64,000 bases of DNA from CAVYGM01 sp963768025. GTDB lineage: Bacteria > Bacteroidota > Bacteroidia > Cytophagales > Spirosomataceae. The stretch spans positions 62,001 through 126,000 of the forward strand of contig CAVYGM010000004.1 of the NCBI GenBank assembly GCA_963768025.1. Reading direction: 5' to 3'. The position numbers and the translations under genes are program-made. Position 1 is the first letter of the stretch, and each line of letters starts with the position of its first letter. The notes below the pieces were generated by a model. That model saw only the letters and a program-made list of their open reading frames with translations, was not told where the DNA came from and searched no databases. This document shows positions 1-9,238 of this stretch, in pieces.

Positions 1-966
1 ACATACCCGGAATATAAAGAAATCCACCGAAGGTCATGAAAGACTTCGGTACTTGTAAGGTCAGCAAGATCCGCGGAATCGGTTGTCTTTGGTACTGATT
101 TTCAGGGATTATCCTAAAAATGGGAGGATTTGGAGGTATTCTGCTTATGCTATCTCGATATGCGGATATTTCTTGGATAGCTGGCTTAATTCTATTGATC
201 TTTTGGATTCCGAACTGTAAAACCACATGTCGATCAGACGCTCTACCCCGTTGTGTTCAAATCCATAAAAATAGAGTATCCAAAGGCGGGTGTTTACCGG
301 AGCATTCACCCCTAGCTTAATCTTTTTGACTCTATCAGGCTCAATCAGACGACTTCCGACGTCTATCCTTAGCTTACTTGATAATAACTGCATAACGCTG
401 CTAAATTAAAGTCTATTGAAATTACAAAACAAGAACTCCATGGAAGTAGGCGTCATTCATGTCTCATTCGCCCCTCCCGGTTCATTCTGTTTACTGGTTT
501 TGCTTACCAATCCAGCAACCTCCCGAGCGGCTTCTAGTTCCTTAAGCAACTTTTAACATCTTGCACTTTGGTAAAGAATTGGTAATCATCAATAATGGTG
601 CCAATTTTATTTATTTTTTAGTCAAAAATAAATAAAATTTGATAATCTAGAAATATTTTTTATGTATAATATAGTAACTATCTTAAAATCATGTAGTTAT
701 GTATTAATTTGGCAGAATCTACTTCTTCACGTTTTAGGGTCATTTTAACCAAAAAAAAGTTGAATTAGTACATAGCAGCAAATATGTACCCTAAAAGGGT
801 ACGCCAACCTCGGCAGCTCTAGCCAACAAAAAACCAGGTTAGCTGACGATTTTTCACTAATTTATAACTTTATGAAACTTGTAGATTTACGAGATTTTCC
901 TCTTGACAGGCTTGGGGGGAAGAGGGATACACTGAGGAGACTGAGTATCCATAAAAGAATGGCAAA
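1..966. other. AT-rich region without a confident gene
   Basis: No convincing coding region is seen. A short minus-strand frame at 145-393 (82 codons) has no recognisable family and no good upstream signal; it could be a gene remnant. A perfect 17-nt inverted repeat (GTACCCT-AAA-AGGGTAC) lies at about 785-801. The stretch 600-760 is very AT-rich. Confidence 0.5.
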
Positions 967-1005
967 CAAAAAAATAGTCCTGCAAATCATTGATTTACAG
1001 GACTA
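967..1005 (-). terminator. Rho-independent terminator of tRNA-Arg
   Basis: Read on the minus strand, a stem of TAGTCCTG/CAGGACTA, extended by an AAAT/ATTT pairing with one mismatch, is followed by a run of T residues. It begins about 15 nt past the tRNA 3' end, so it is well placed to end the tRNA transcript. Confidence 0.75.
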
Positions 1006-1019
1006 TAATAATTTAAGCG

Positions 1020-1091
1020 TGACCCCGACGGGAATCGAACCCATATCTAAAGTTTAGGAAACTTCTATTCTATCCGTTGAACTACGGGGTC
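1020..1091 (-). tRNA. tRNA-Arg (anticodon CCT)
   Basis: On the minus strand the sequence folds as a complete cloverleaf of about 72 nt. The acceptor arm GACCCCG pairs with CGGGGTC and is followed by discriminator A. The T arm is ATGGG-TTCGATT-CCCGT. The anticodon stem GAAGT/ACTTT encloses the loop TTCCTAA, giving anticodon CCT (reads AGG, Arg). CCA is not encoded. A terminator follows immediately. Confidence 0.92.
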
Positions 1092-1167
1092 ATAGCCACA
1101 CCTTCGGGTCATCAGGTTACCGTTTCGGCCTGCGAATTTCGGGAATTTTCAATTCCTGACCAAACGC

Positions 1168-2439
1168 TTACTCTTCTAAATCTGTGCTATAATCCGTATC
1201 GTAGTTGCCTACGTCCAGCCAATTGGGATAGATCAGGAAATGTTTGTCCTTCACCAGGGCAGAAAGATGCTGCCGGAGTTCGTCCATGTTCTCGTTATGC
1301 TCGGCCGATATGAACACCACGTGCTCGGCCTTACGGGCGTGGTAGCTCTTGCGAAGCTGCTCGATCAGCGTATCAATCGAAGCCTCATTCACCACCGGCT
1401 CTTCATCAAATTCGTCGTGCCAATCTTCGGTTTCGGCCGGGGGCTGGTAGAGGTCTATTTTGTTGAACACAATAATGGTCGGCTTGTCGCCCGCGCCGAT
1501 TTCGGCCAGCGTGCTACTTACCACCTCCATCTGCTCCTCAAAGGACGGGTGCGAAATATCCACCACGTGCAGCAGGACATCCGCCTCGCGCACTTCATCC
1601 AGCGTGGACTTAAAGGACTCGATGAGCGTGGTGGGTAGCTTGCGAATAAACCCAACCGTATCCGTAAGCAGGTAGGGTATATTCCCTACCGATACTTTGC
1701 GTACGGTGGAGTCCACGGTGGCGAAAAGCTTATTTTCGGCGAAGACATCGACCTTGGCCAGGCGGCGCATCAGCGTGGATTTTCCCACGTTGGTGTAGCC
1801 CACCAGTGCTACGCGCACCAGGCGGTCGCGTTCCTTACGGCGCGTAACGCTTTGGCGATCAATTTTTTCGAGTTTTTCCTTCAAAAACGTAATCCGGTCC
1901 TTAATAATCCGCCGGTCGGTTTCAAGTTCCTTCTCACCAGGTCCCCGCATCCCCACGCCGCCTTTCTGCTTGCTAAGGTGGGTCCAGAGGCGCGTCAGGC
2001 GGGGGTACATGTATTGGTACTGGGCCAGTTCCACCTGGGTTTTGGACTGGGCGGTTTTGGCCCGCATCGCAAATATATCCAGGATCAGCAGGCTCCGATC
2101 GAGCACCTTGATCTCCTCGTTTTCGAAAGTAGCTTCCAGGTTGCGAACCTGCGAGGGCGACAGATCATCGTCAAAAATGATCATATCCACGGGCTCGGCC
2201 CTAACGAACGTTTCGATTTCTTTCAGCTTCCCGCTTCCTACGTAGGTACGGCTATCGGGGTGTTCCAGGTTCTGGGTAAAGGTCTGTACGGTTTCTACGC
2301 CCAAAGTCGTGACCAAAAACGCCAGTTCATCGAGATATTCCTTGGTTTTTTCGGGACTTTGGCGCTGCGGGCTCACGGCTACCAGAACGGCAGTTTCCTG
2401 CTTTTTGGCCGTAGAGTTTAGTTGTCTTTTATCAATCAT
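1168..2439 (-). CDS. hflX: GTPase HflX
   Basis: This 423-residue protein is a ribosome-associated GTPase of the HflX family, which splits or rescues stalled ribosomes, notably in heat stress. Visible features are the N-terminal HflX domain with the glycine-rich TYVGSGK segment (about 65-71), the linker GGVGMRGPGEKELETDRR (about 160-177), the P-loop GYTNVGKS (214-221), the G3 motif DTVGF (260-264) and the G4 motif NKID (about 320). Length is normal for the family. The C-terminal tail is acidic. It is transcribed in the same direction as the tRNA-Arg gene 76 nt downstream. The ATG start fits the family N-terminus. No operon partner is visible. Confidence 0.96.
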   Translation of the reverse strand: MIDKRQLNSTAKKQETAVLVAVSPQRQSPEKTKEYLDELAFLVTTLGVETVQTFTQNLEHPDSRTYVGSGKLKEIETFVRAEPVDMIIFDDDLSPSQVRNLEATFENEEIKVLDRSLLILDIFAMRAKTAQSKTQVELAQYQYMYPRLTRLWTHLSKQKGGVGMRGPGEKELETDRRIIKDRITFLKEKLEKIDRQSVTRRKERDRLVRVALVGYTNVGKSTLMRRLAKVDVFAENKLFATVDSTVRKVSVGNIPYLLTDTVGFIRKLPTTLIESFKSTLDEVREADVLLHVVDISHPSFEEQMEVVSSTLAEIGAGDKPTIIVFNKIDLYQPPAETEDWHDEFDEEPVVNEASIDTLIEQLRKSYHARKAEHVVFISAEHNENMDELRQHLSALVKDKHFLIYPNWLDVGNYDTDYSTDLEE

Positions 2440-2889
2440 TCAGTATAAATAAATAGTATTCCTGTCAGCGACAGCAGGTTAGACCCTTTTTCTTCGTCAA
2501 CTAATTCATGGCTATAAGAACCAAAAGACCGGGTAACCTCACCAAAGACAGGCTGAGAATAACCCCGTTTACGCCGGATTAGTTCAGGTATCCCCCCCAG
2601 ACCGTATACTAAGTTATGGTTAACTTTTTGTAAAATCCGAACCAACCCCTGGTGTTTATCGGGGGCTATTTTCTAAATTTGTAAAAATCTTTACGCCTAT
2701 GAAGCTGCTCCCTCGGGTCTGAAACCGCCCACCCGCCGATACTTTTCGGTCTTCTTTACGCCTTAGGACACTTTGTTACATCAAGTGTCTTCTTTCTTGT
2801 TTCAAAATACAGGTACTTAATTTCTTGTCGGGCCAGGCTATCCCAAGTTGGATAAAAGCCCATCGCATCCGTAGTTCCTCAGGAAATTT
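2440..2889. other. Intergenic region between hflX and the MATE gene
   Basis: This 450-bp gap separates two divergently transcribed genes and should hold both promoters. A minus-strand frame at 2436-2645 resembles no known family and overlaps the hflX start, so it is not annotated. A plus-strand -7 box candidate is listed separately. Confidence 0.5.
2674..2681 (+). promoter_or_regulatory. Candidate Bacteroidota -7 box for the MATE gene
   Basis: TAAATTTG matches the Bacteroidota -7 consensus TAnnTTTG. A weaker TTTA lies about 20 bp upstream at the -33 position. If it is used, the transcript has a leader of about 200 nt before the exporter gene. Confidence 0.3.
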
Positions 2890-4302
2890 GTGCTTCAAAA
2901 CCAACTACCAATTACCTTGAAAAAGTGGTTTCAACTGCTCCGACTGGCCTTAGATGGCTCCGAGCAAAGCTATACAAGCGGCAGTATCAACCGCGCCATC
3001 TTCCTACTATCCGTCCCTATGATCCTGGAAATGATCATGGAATCGCTCTTTGCGGTGGTAGATGTCTTTTTTGTTTCCAAAGTCAGCATCGAAGCCGTCG
3101 CTACGGTGGGCCTCACCGAGTCGGTGATTACGCTGATCTACTCCGTAGCCATCGGGCTAAGTACCGCAGCCACGGCCCTGGTGGCCCGGCGCGTGGGTGA
3201 AGGCAACGCCGACCAAGCCGGGAAGTCGATCGGGCAGATCATCCTGATTTCCCTGGGAATCTCCCTCGTCATGGGTGGACTTGGCTTTGCCTTCGCTGGC
3301 GACGTGCTGCGGCTTATGGGGGCCGATGCCCGGGTCATCGAGATAGGTACCCGCTACGCCCAGATTGAATTTCTGAGCAGTCCGGTAATTGTGCTGTTGT
3401 ACTCACTGAGCGGGGCCCTGCGCGGGGCAGGAGCCGCTTCGGCGGCTATGCGGTCGCTCTGGATCGCCAATGGGTTCAACATGGTACTCGACCCGTTGTT
3501 TATTTTCGGGATAGGCTTTTTCCCCGAACTGGGCGTTACGGGAGCCGCCATTGCTACCACTTTGGGGCGTACCGTGGGGGTGGGCTATCAGCTGTATTAC
3601 CTCTATAATACCAAAAATGCCGTTTCGATCAAGTGGTCGGACTTCGTGCCCGATCGCGCGCATATCGTCCACATTCTTCGGCTGGCGTCGGGCGGTACCA
3701 GTCAGTTTTTGATCTCGTCGGCTAGTTGGATATTCCTGACGCGCATCCTGGCGGAGTTTGGCAGTGATGTGGTGGCGGGCTATACGATCGCCATCCGGGT
3801 CATTATATTCACGCTTCTTCCGGCCTGGGGTATGGCCAATGCGGCCGCTACCCTGGTAGGTCAAAACCTGGGAGCCGGCCACCCCGACCGCGCCGAGGCG
3901 TCGGTATGGCGAACGGCCCGCTACAACATGTGGTTTCTGGTATCGCTGGCGTTGCTTTTCTTTGTGGCCGCCGAGCCCATCGTGGGGTGGTTTACGAGTA
4001 GTCCCGCGGTAACCGATACGGGCGTTTCCACGCTACGGGTACTTTGTCTGGGGTACGGTTTCTACGCCTACGGGATGGTTGTCATTCAGGCTATCAACGG
4101 AGCCGGGGACACCCGTACCCCCATCTACCTCAACCTCATCTGTTTCTGGATGGTGGAAATTCCGGTGGCCTATTTCCTGGCCCTGGTATTGGAATGGGGG
4201 CCCATCGGGGTATTTGCGGCCGTTCCCATCGGTGAATCGCTGCTGGCCATTCTGGCGATTATGGTGTTTCGCCGGGGGCGCTGGAAGCTTTCCCACGTGT
4301 AG
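2890..4302 (+). CDS. MATE family multidrug/cation efflux transporter
   Basis: The 470-residue integral membrane protein has about 12 hydrophobic segments in two related halves, as in MATE (NorM/DinF-type) exporters that expel cationic compounds in exchange for Na+ or H+. The first helix region (NRAIFLLSVPMILEM) and the conserved GALRGAGA and GAGDTRTP segments are typical of MatE domains. No ATG lies near the expected N-terminus; GTG at 2890 is the longest start, and TTG at 2917 is an alternative. The substrate cannot be deduced. It is not clearly part of the sulfur block that follows 150 bp downstream. Confidence 0.9.
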   Translation: MLQNQLPITLKKWFQLLRLALDGSEQSYTSGSINRAIFLLSVPMILEMIMESLFAVVDVFFVSKVSIEAVATVGLTESVITLIYSVAIGLSTAATALVARRVGEGNADQAGKSIGQIILISLGISLVMGGLGFAFAGDVLRLMGADARVIEIGTRYAQIEFLSSPVIVLLYSLSGALRGAGAASAAMRSLWIANGFNMVLDPLFIFGIGFFPELGVTGAAIATTLGRTVGVGYQLYYLYNTKNAVSIKWSDFVPDRAHIVHILRLASGGTSQFLISSASWIFLTRILAEFGSDVVAGYTIAIRVIIFTLLPAWGMANAAATLVGQNLGAGHPDRAEASVWRTARYNMWFLVSLALLFFVAAEPIVGWFTSSPAVTDTGVSTLRVLCLGYGFYAYGMVVIQAINGAGDTRTPIYLNLICFWMVEIPVAYFLALVLEWGPIGVFAAVPIGESLLAILAIMVFRRGRWKLSHV

Positions 4303-4453
4303 CTACTTCTGAGGCAGTTGCGGAGGTAAATTCATTCAATTATCAAAAAATTTCTTGCACCCGGAAGAGCTCTGTGATATATGTTACAGACCACTTCCGG
4401 GGCTTTGGTTACTTTTGTAAGTAAGATGTAGAGCAAGTACATCTCCGGAAGAG

Positions 4454-5296
4454 ATGTGTTTTCTTAGTATCTTACTTATATTTTCATTGACCATGCTTGC
4501 TGTGAATATAATTGGATTTATGGCTTCCGTTTTAATCGGAGTCAGTTTAGGGCTGATCGGAGGAGGGGGGAGTATACTCACAGTTCCGGTACTGGTCTAT
4601 TTGCTGGGAATCAACCCCGTGCTGTCTACGGCTTATTCGCTCTTTGTGGTGGGTACAACCTCGCTGGTGGGTTCAATCACGTACATGAAAAAGAAGCTGG
4701 TCAATTACAAAGCCGCCTTGGTCTTTGCCATTCCGTCCTTTATCGCGGTTTTCCTTACCCGTAAATTTATTGTACCTGCCCTACCTGATCCCATCTTTAC
4801 GCAGGGGGGATTTAGCCTGAGCCGACAGGAGGGCATCATGGGGTTGTTTGCGCTGATTATGCTGGTGGCAGCCTATTCAATGATCCGCCAGAAAAAGGAA
4901 TCGGGTTCGGAGTCGGAGCAGGAAGATCTGCACTTCAATTACCCACTCATCGCCCTCGAAGGCGGCGGTGTGGGACTCCTGACGGGTATCGTGGGCGCAG
5001 GCGGGGGGTTTTTGATCATACCCGCTCTGGTGCTGCTGGCCCGGTTGCCTATGAAAATGGCCGTGGGGACATCACTCCTGATCATCGCCGCCAAGTCACT
5101 CATCGGCTTCATGGGCGACATCGGCCAGCAGGCCATTGACTGGTCCTTTCTGGGCTTATTCACCACCCTCTCGATCGTGGGTATTTTCCTAGGCTCCTAC
5201 CTGACACGGTTTATTCCCGGCCAGAAACTCAAACTAGGTTTTGGGTGGTTTGTACTAGCCATGGCGGTATTTATTCTATGGAAAGAATTCTTTTGA
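4454..5296 (+). CDS. TauE/SafE-family sulfite or organosulfonate exporter
   Basis: This 280-residue membrane protein belongs to the TauE/SafE family, which moves sulfite or related anions across the inner membrane. Two internal repeats each carry the family's glycine-rich turn: GLIGGGGSILTVP near residue 35 and GIVGAGGGFLIIP near residue 180. About eight hydrophobic segments are present. ATG at 4493 (residue 14) is an equally plausible start. The next genes encode a persulfide dioxygenase-rhodanese and two YeeE/YedE proteins, so a role in exporting sulfite produced by persulfide oxidation is a reasonable inference. A possible -7 box (TACTTTTG) lies at 4410-4417. Confidence 0.88.
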   Translation: MCFLSILLIFSLTMLAVNIIGFMASVLIGVSLGLIGGGGSILTVPVLVYLLGINPVLSTAYSLFVVGTTSLVGSITYMKKKLVNYKAALVFAIPSFIAVFLTRKFIVPALPDPIFTQGGFSLSRQEGIMGLFALIMLVAAYSMIRQKKESGSESEQEDLHFNYPLIALEGGGVGLLTGIVGAGGGFLIIPALVLLARLPMKMAVGTSLLIIAAKSLIGFMGDIGQQAIDWSFLGLFTTLSIVGIFLGSYLTRFIPGQKLKLGFGWFVLAMAVFILWKEFF

Positions 5297-5424
5297 CCGC
5301 CAGCAGAAAGAACTTTTGAAAAAAAAAGTAGCCAATAGCCATTAGCTTTTTCTAAGTGTTTGATAAATAAGAAATTAAATAATTCTCAAACCAATCAAGT
5401 CATGTAAACTACTTCTGCACAAGT

Positions 5425-5437
5425 CCTTAGAGTAAGG
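5425..5437. promoter_or_regulatory. Short inverted repeat upstream of the persulfide dioxygenase gene
   Basis: CCTTA-GAG-TAAGG forms a perfect small palindrome 25 bp before the start codon. It could be an operator, but no regulator gene lies in the block and the assignment is speculative. Confidence 0.2.
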
Positions 5438-5462
5438 CATTTATTAAAAAGACTGAACAACC

Positions 5463-6878
5463 ATGAAAATAGAACAAATTTATACGGGTTGCCTGGCTCA
5501 GGGGGCTTATTTCATTGAATCGAACGGCGAGGCTGCGGTTATTGATCCCCTGCGCGAAGTAGCTCCCTATATCGAAAAAGCAAAAAACCGGAATGTGAAG
5601 ATCAAGTATGTATTTGAAACTCACTTCCACGCCGACTTTGTGTCCGGACACCTGGACCTTTCCCACAAAACGGGCGCTCCGATTGTGTACGGCCCCAATG
5701 CCAAAACGGGCTTTGAAGCCCACATTGCTGCCGATGGCGAGGAGTTTGAGGTAGGCGACATCACCATCCGGGCTTTGCACACGCCGGGGCATACTATGGA
5801 GTCTACCTCCTATCTTTTGTTGGATAAAAACGGAAAAGAAACGGCCTTGTTTAGCGGCGATACATTGTTCATCGGGGATGTGGGCCGTCCGGACCTGGCC
5901 CAGAAAAGCGACCTCACGATGGAAGATCTGGCGGGGCACCTCTACGATAGCCTGCGCACCAAAATCATGACGCTGCCCAACGACGTGGTGGTGTATCCGG
6001 CCCACGGGGCAGGCTCGGCCTGCGGCAAGAACATGAGCAAGGAAACGTCCGATACGCTCGGGAACCAGAAACTCTTCAACTACGCCCTGCGGGCCGATAT
6101 GACCAAAGAGGAGTTTATCAAGGAGGTGACCGACGGCCTGGGTGCGCCACCGCAGTACTTCCCCCAAAATGTGCAGATGAACCAGCAGGGCTACGATAGC
6201 ATCGATGATGTGCTGGAACGTGGTGCCCAGGCGCTCAGTCCGGCGGCCTTTGAGGCGGCGGCCAATGAAACCGGCGCGCTGATTCTGGATACCCGCGCCG
6301 CCGGTGAGTTTGCCAGGGGTTTTGTTCCAAACTCGATCAATATTGGCATAGATGGCAGCTTTGCTCCTTGGGTGGGTGCGTTGGTGCCGGATCTGAAACA
6401 AAACCTGTTGCTGATTACGGAGCCTGGCCGCGAAGAAGAAGTGGTCACCCGTCTGGCTCGGGTAGGCTACGACCATACCCTGGGCTACCTGAAAGGTGGC
6501 TTTGCCGCCTGGAAGGCCGACAATCGGGAAACGGATAGTATCCCCACGGTGGCGGCTGAGGAATTTGCGGAGCAGTTCAAAACCCACACGCTGTCCGTTA
6601 TTGATGTACGCAAGCCCACCGAGTTTGGACTCGGCCACACCGAGGGAGCTGCCAACCTGCCTTTGGATTACATCAGCGAACTCATGGCTGAGTTTCCGAA
6701 GGAAGGTACCCTGTACCTGCATTGTGCCGGTGGGTACCGTTCCATGGTGGCGGCCTCTATTCTGAAGGCGCGTGGTTACGACAATATTGTCAACATAGAT
6801 GGAGGCTACGGAGCTATGGTTCAGGCCGGAGTTCCGGTCAGCGAACCTATCCCGAATCCCAACACCCACGTTTCTTAA
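5463..6878 (+). CDS. Persulfide dioxygenase-like MBL hydrolase fused to two rhodanese domains
   Basis: The 471-residue protein starts with an ETHE1-like metallo-beta-lactamase domain (about 1-245). It has the metal motif THFHADFVSGH (residues 53-63), a further ligand in HTPGHT, and the SGDTLFIGDVGRPD segment characteristic of persulfide dioxygenases, which oxidise glutathione- or other persulfides to sulfite. Two rhodanese domains follow (about 255-360 and 365-465). The second has an active-site loop HCAGGYRS with Cys421. The first has TEPGREEE in the equivalent place and no cysteine, so it is probably structural. The protein is predicted cytoplasmic. Neighbours point to sulfide/persulfide detoxification with sulfite export. 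The ATG start is well supported by the conserved MKIEQIYTGC beginning. Confidence 0.93.
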   Translation: MKIEQIYTGCLAQGAYFIESNGEAAVIDPLREVAPYIEKAKNRNVKIKYVFETHFHADFVSGHLDLSHKTGAPIVYGPNAKTGFEAHIAADGEEFEVGDITIRALHTPGHTMESTSYLLLDKNGKETALFSGDTLFIGDVGRPDLAQKSDLTMEDLAGHLYDSLRTKIMTLPNDVVVYPAHGAGSACGKNMSKETSDTLGNQKLFNYALRADMTKEEFIKEVTDGLGAPPQYFPQNVQMNQQGYDSIDDVLERGAQALSPAAFEAAANETGALILDTRAAGEFARGFVPNSINIGIDGSFAPWVGALVPDLKQNLLLITEPGREEEVVTRLARVGYDHTLGYLKGGFAAWKADNRETDSIPTVAAEEFAEQFKTHTLSVIDVRKPTEFGLGHTEGAANLPLDYISELMAEFPKEGTLYLHCAGGYRSMVAASILKARGYDNIVNIDGGYGAMVQAGVPVSEPIPNPNTHVS

Positions 6879-7000
6879 ACCACTAAGTCTCTCCGAAACC
6901 TTTTGGTACGGATGCAGGTTTTAATTTGTAAGGAAATGATACTAGTTAACGCATAGCGTATATATAGATAATCCTGCTAAAAATTCACTTACTTGATCTA

Positions 7001-7573
7001 ATGGAAATTTTTGAACTGATTCGCAAGCCCTGGCCCTGGTATATAGCGGGCCCCCTTATCGGGCTTACAGTGCCTGCCCTACTCCTTATTGGAAATAAAT
7101 CGTTTGGGGTTTCTTCTTCGTTGCGCCACATCTGTGCCGCCTGTTTTCCGGCCAAGCTCCCCTTCTTCGACTACAACTGGAAGAAAGAATCCTGGAACCT
7201 TGCTTTTGTATTCGGTATTTTGATCGGAGGCTTCCTGGCGACACAGTTTTTGGCGAATCCCGACGAAATCGTGATTGCCACTTCTACGCAAAACGACCTG
7301 GCAGCTCTCGGTATTACCGATTTCAGGGGCTTGATGCCCGCTGAGATCTTTGCGGTGGAGAATATTTTCACTATCAAAGGCCTGATCTTCCTGGTACTGG
7401 GAGGCTTTCTGGTAGGCTTTGGTACCCGCTATGCCGGAGGCTGCACCTCTGGACATGCCATCATGGGGCTTTCTAACCTACAATGGCCCTCCCTGGTGGC
7501 TACCATTTGCTTCATGATTGGGGGCTTTGTGGGAACGCTCCTGCTCTTTCCTTATCTGATGCGCTTTGTGTAA
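7001..7573 (+). CDS. YeeE/YedE-family transporter, first half-protein
   Basis: This 190-residue membrane protein of the YeeE/YedE (sulfur transport, DUF395) family probably moves thiosulfate or another sulfur compound. It has about five hydrophobic segments and the family signature GGCTSGHAIMG near residue 145, whose cysteine is thought to hold the sulfur substrate. Many Bacteroidota carry two half-length YeeE proteins side by side, as here: the second begins 23 bp downstream. Together they probably form one transport unit with the persulfide dioxygenase upstream. ACGC-ATA-GCGT at 6949-6959 is a possible promoter element. Confidence 0.88.
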   Translation: MEIFELIRKPWPWYIAGPLIGLTVPALLLIGNKSFGVSSSLRHICAACFPAKLPFFDYNWKKESWNLAFVFGILIGGFLATQFLANPDEIVIATSTQNDLAALGITDFRGLMPAEIFAVENIFTIKGLIFLVLGGFLVGFGTRYAGGCTSGHAIMGLSNLQWPSLVATICFMIGGFVGTLLLFPYLMRFV

Positions 7574-7596
7574 CTAACTCACCTTATCAAAAACAA

Positions 7597-8121
7597 ATGA
7601 AAACCAGTAGTATAAGTAAGTCCGAGACAGAAGCCTTGCTACTGACTCCAACCTGGCCAAAGGAAATAGAGTCCGACCAGCAGAATGAACAATCGAGCCC
7701 CGAATACACGGCCGACCTTGGTAAGTATCTGATCGTCGGGATACTTTTCGGAATTGTCTTTATAAAAGCCGAAATTATTTCCTGGTTCAGAATTCAGGAA
7801 ATGTTTCGCCTGGCCTCTTTCCACATGTATGGCGTCATCGGTTCGGCGGTGGTAGTGGGGATTATCTCGGTGTTTTTGATAAAAAAGTTCAATATCAAAA
7901 CCCTCGCCGGCGACGAAGTAAAGATAGCCCCCAAGCTATTCCACCAGGGGCAGATCTACGGCGGGTTGCTATTTGGCCTGGGCTGGGCTTTGACCGGTGC
8001 CTGCCCCGGCCCCCTCTTTGCCCAAATCGGGAGCGGCTTTCTGGCCGTGATCGTTACCCTCCTGAGTGCCATTCTCGGTACCTGGACCTACGGCGCCATC
8101 CGAACCAAGCTACCGCATTAA
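7597..8121 (+). CDS. YeeE/YedE-family transporter, second half-protein (DUF6691-like)
   Basis: The 174-residue partner of the preceding YeeE/YedE gene. After a soluble N-terminal stretch of about 45 residues it has four hydrophobic segments and the motif GACPGPLFAQIG (near residue 140), the counterpart of the cysteine signature in the first half. ATG at 7597 was chosen because the frame upstream overlaps the previous gene and shows no family similarity. It is the last gene of the block; a repeat-rich gap follows. Confidence 0.88.
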   Translation: MKTSSISKSETEALLLTPTWPKEIESDQQNEQSSPEYTADLGKYLIVGILFGIVFIKAEIISWFRIQEMFRLASFHMYGVIGSAVVVGIISVFLIKKFNIKTLAGDEVKIAPKLFHQGQIYGGLLFGLGWALTGACPGPLFAQIGSGFLAVIVTLLSAILGTWTYGAIRTKLPH

Positions 8122-8123
8122 TC

Positions 8124-8319
8124 CAATGATTGAATGAAAGAATGAGTGAATGATAGAATGGAAATTTGTTGCCGGTATTGGTGGATAAATCTTTGATTGT
8201 AAGACAATCAATATTCGATTATCTTACAATAACGGCCAACCTATTATTTGGCAAGCATATGCAAGTCAAGAACCCAAACACCATTCTAATCTTCTAACAT
8301 TCACTCATTCTATCATTAT
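8124..8319. repeat. Inverted-repeat element built of degenerate octamers
   Basis: The left arm (8124-8161) repeats AATGAnnn with an 8-bp period about four times and ends in AATGG. The right arm (about 8280-8319) is an imperfect inverted copy of it. Between the arms lie a perfect GATTGT-AAG-ACAATC palindrome (8195-8209) and a wider ATTGTAAGA...TCTTACAAT inverted repeat (8196-8230). It fills the gap between two convergent genes. It resembles a small mobile or extragenic repeat; it codes for nothing visible. Confidence 0.6.
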
Positions 8320-9062
8320 TCCCTCACTGCCAGCAAGTAGGCCTGTTCGTCGCCCAGGGTGAAGGGTTCGCCGTCGAGAGTGCTGAAGGATTCGGTGAGT
8401 GTGAGGCCGGCCTGTTGCATCAGGTGGGCCATTTCGGAGAGGGTAAAAATGTATTGTTTGATGGGCCGGGTCACGCGTTCACTACCCCGGATGTAGGTAA
8501 GTTCGGCGTTGATCACTCCTTCCAGGGCGTCGTATTCGTTACGGGCCAGGTACTGGATATCGTCCCCCACCTGCATCCAGTCCCGTTCCTGAAAATGGGG
8601 TAGGACACTTTCGGATAGCATCTGGGTGTGCGCCACAAAGCGGCCGCCGGGTTGCAGCTGGGCTGAGATTTTTTGTAAAAATTTCAGCATCTCTCCCCTT
8701 GGAAAAAAGCTGAAGCTATTGCCCAGGCAGTAAGCCGCGTCATAGGGTAATCCAGCCGTATGACCGTCCACCAGAAAATCACCGCGAAGCACCGTCACGG
8801 GCAGCTCCTCGGCTTGGGCAAGCTGTTCAAATTCGGCGCAATATTCCTCGGAAATATCAATGCCCGTCAGCTCATAGCCCCGCCGCGCCAACGGCAACGC
8901 GTGGCGTCCGTAGCCGGCCATGACGTCGAGTACGCGGCCACCGGGGGTAAGTTCGAGTACATCCGCCAGAAAGTCCACTTCCCATTCCGTGTAATCTTCT
9001 TCCTGGTTTTGTTTCCAGGCTACCTGAGGCAATCCTTCAAAAAATGTATGGTACCAGGCCAC
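8316..9062 (-). CDS. Class I SAM-dependent methyltransferase
   Basis: The 248-residue protein has a Rossmann-type SAM-binding fold. Motif I is LDVMAGYGRHALPLA (about 45-59), followed by the acidic end of strand 2 in GIDIS (about 67-71) and DAAYCLGNSFSFF for motif IV. The C-terminal half carries the mixed-sheet strands usual for class I enzymes. The substrate is unknown; the closest general type is the Methyltransf_25 group acting on small molecules. The start is GTG at 9062, because no in-frame ATG precedes the conserved region. Its 3' end lies beside or slightly within the inverted-repeat element. Confidence 0.85.
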   Translation of the reverse strand: MAWYHTFFEGLPQVAWKQNQEEDYTEWEVDFLADVLELTPGGRVLDVMAGYGRHALPLARRGYELTGIDISEEYCAEFEQLAQAEELPVTVLRGDFLVDGHTAGLPYDAAYCLGNSFSFFPRGEMLKFLQKISAQLQPGGRFVAHTQMLSESVLPHFQERDWMQVGDDIQYLARNEYDALEGVINAELTYIRGSERVTRPIKQYIFTLSEMAHLMQQAGLTLTESFSTLDGEPFTLGDEQAYLLAVRE

Positions 9063-9238
9063 GCGTATACTCGTTTTATGACTAAAAAATGAGCGGCAAA
9101 GGTAGCCATAATCCTACGCAGATTGGGGAAAAATATGCATAAATTCGGCTGTAAATCAGGTACTATATAAAGGACATCCGATGGAATGCTTTTGGTACGG
9201 TGCTAATCAGTAGACCAAAACACTTTATTACAACACCT

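Noticed and set aside
872..1057. Short frame overlapping the tRNA and its terminator
   Set aside because: It runs through structured RNA sequence and has no protein-like features.
2436..2645. 69-codon frame upstream of hflX
   Set aside because: It overlaps the hflX start and has no signal or family likeness.
5427..6869. 480-codon open frame antisense to the persulfide dioxygenase gene
   Set aside because: It is a complement of a well-supported gene with clear motifs, and its own translation shows no domain or signal.
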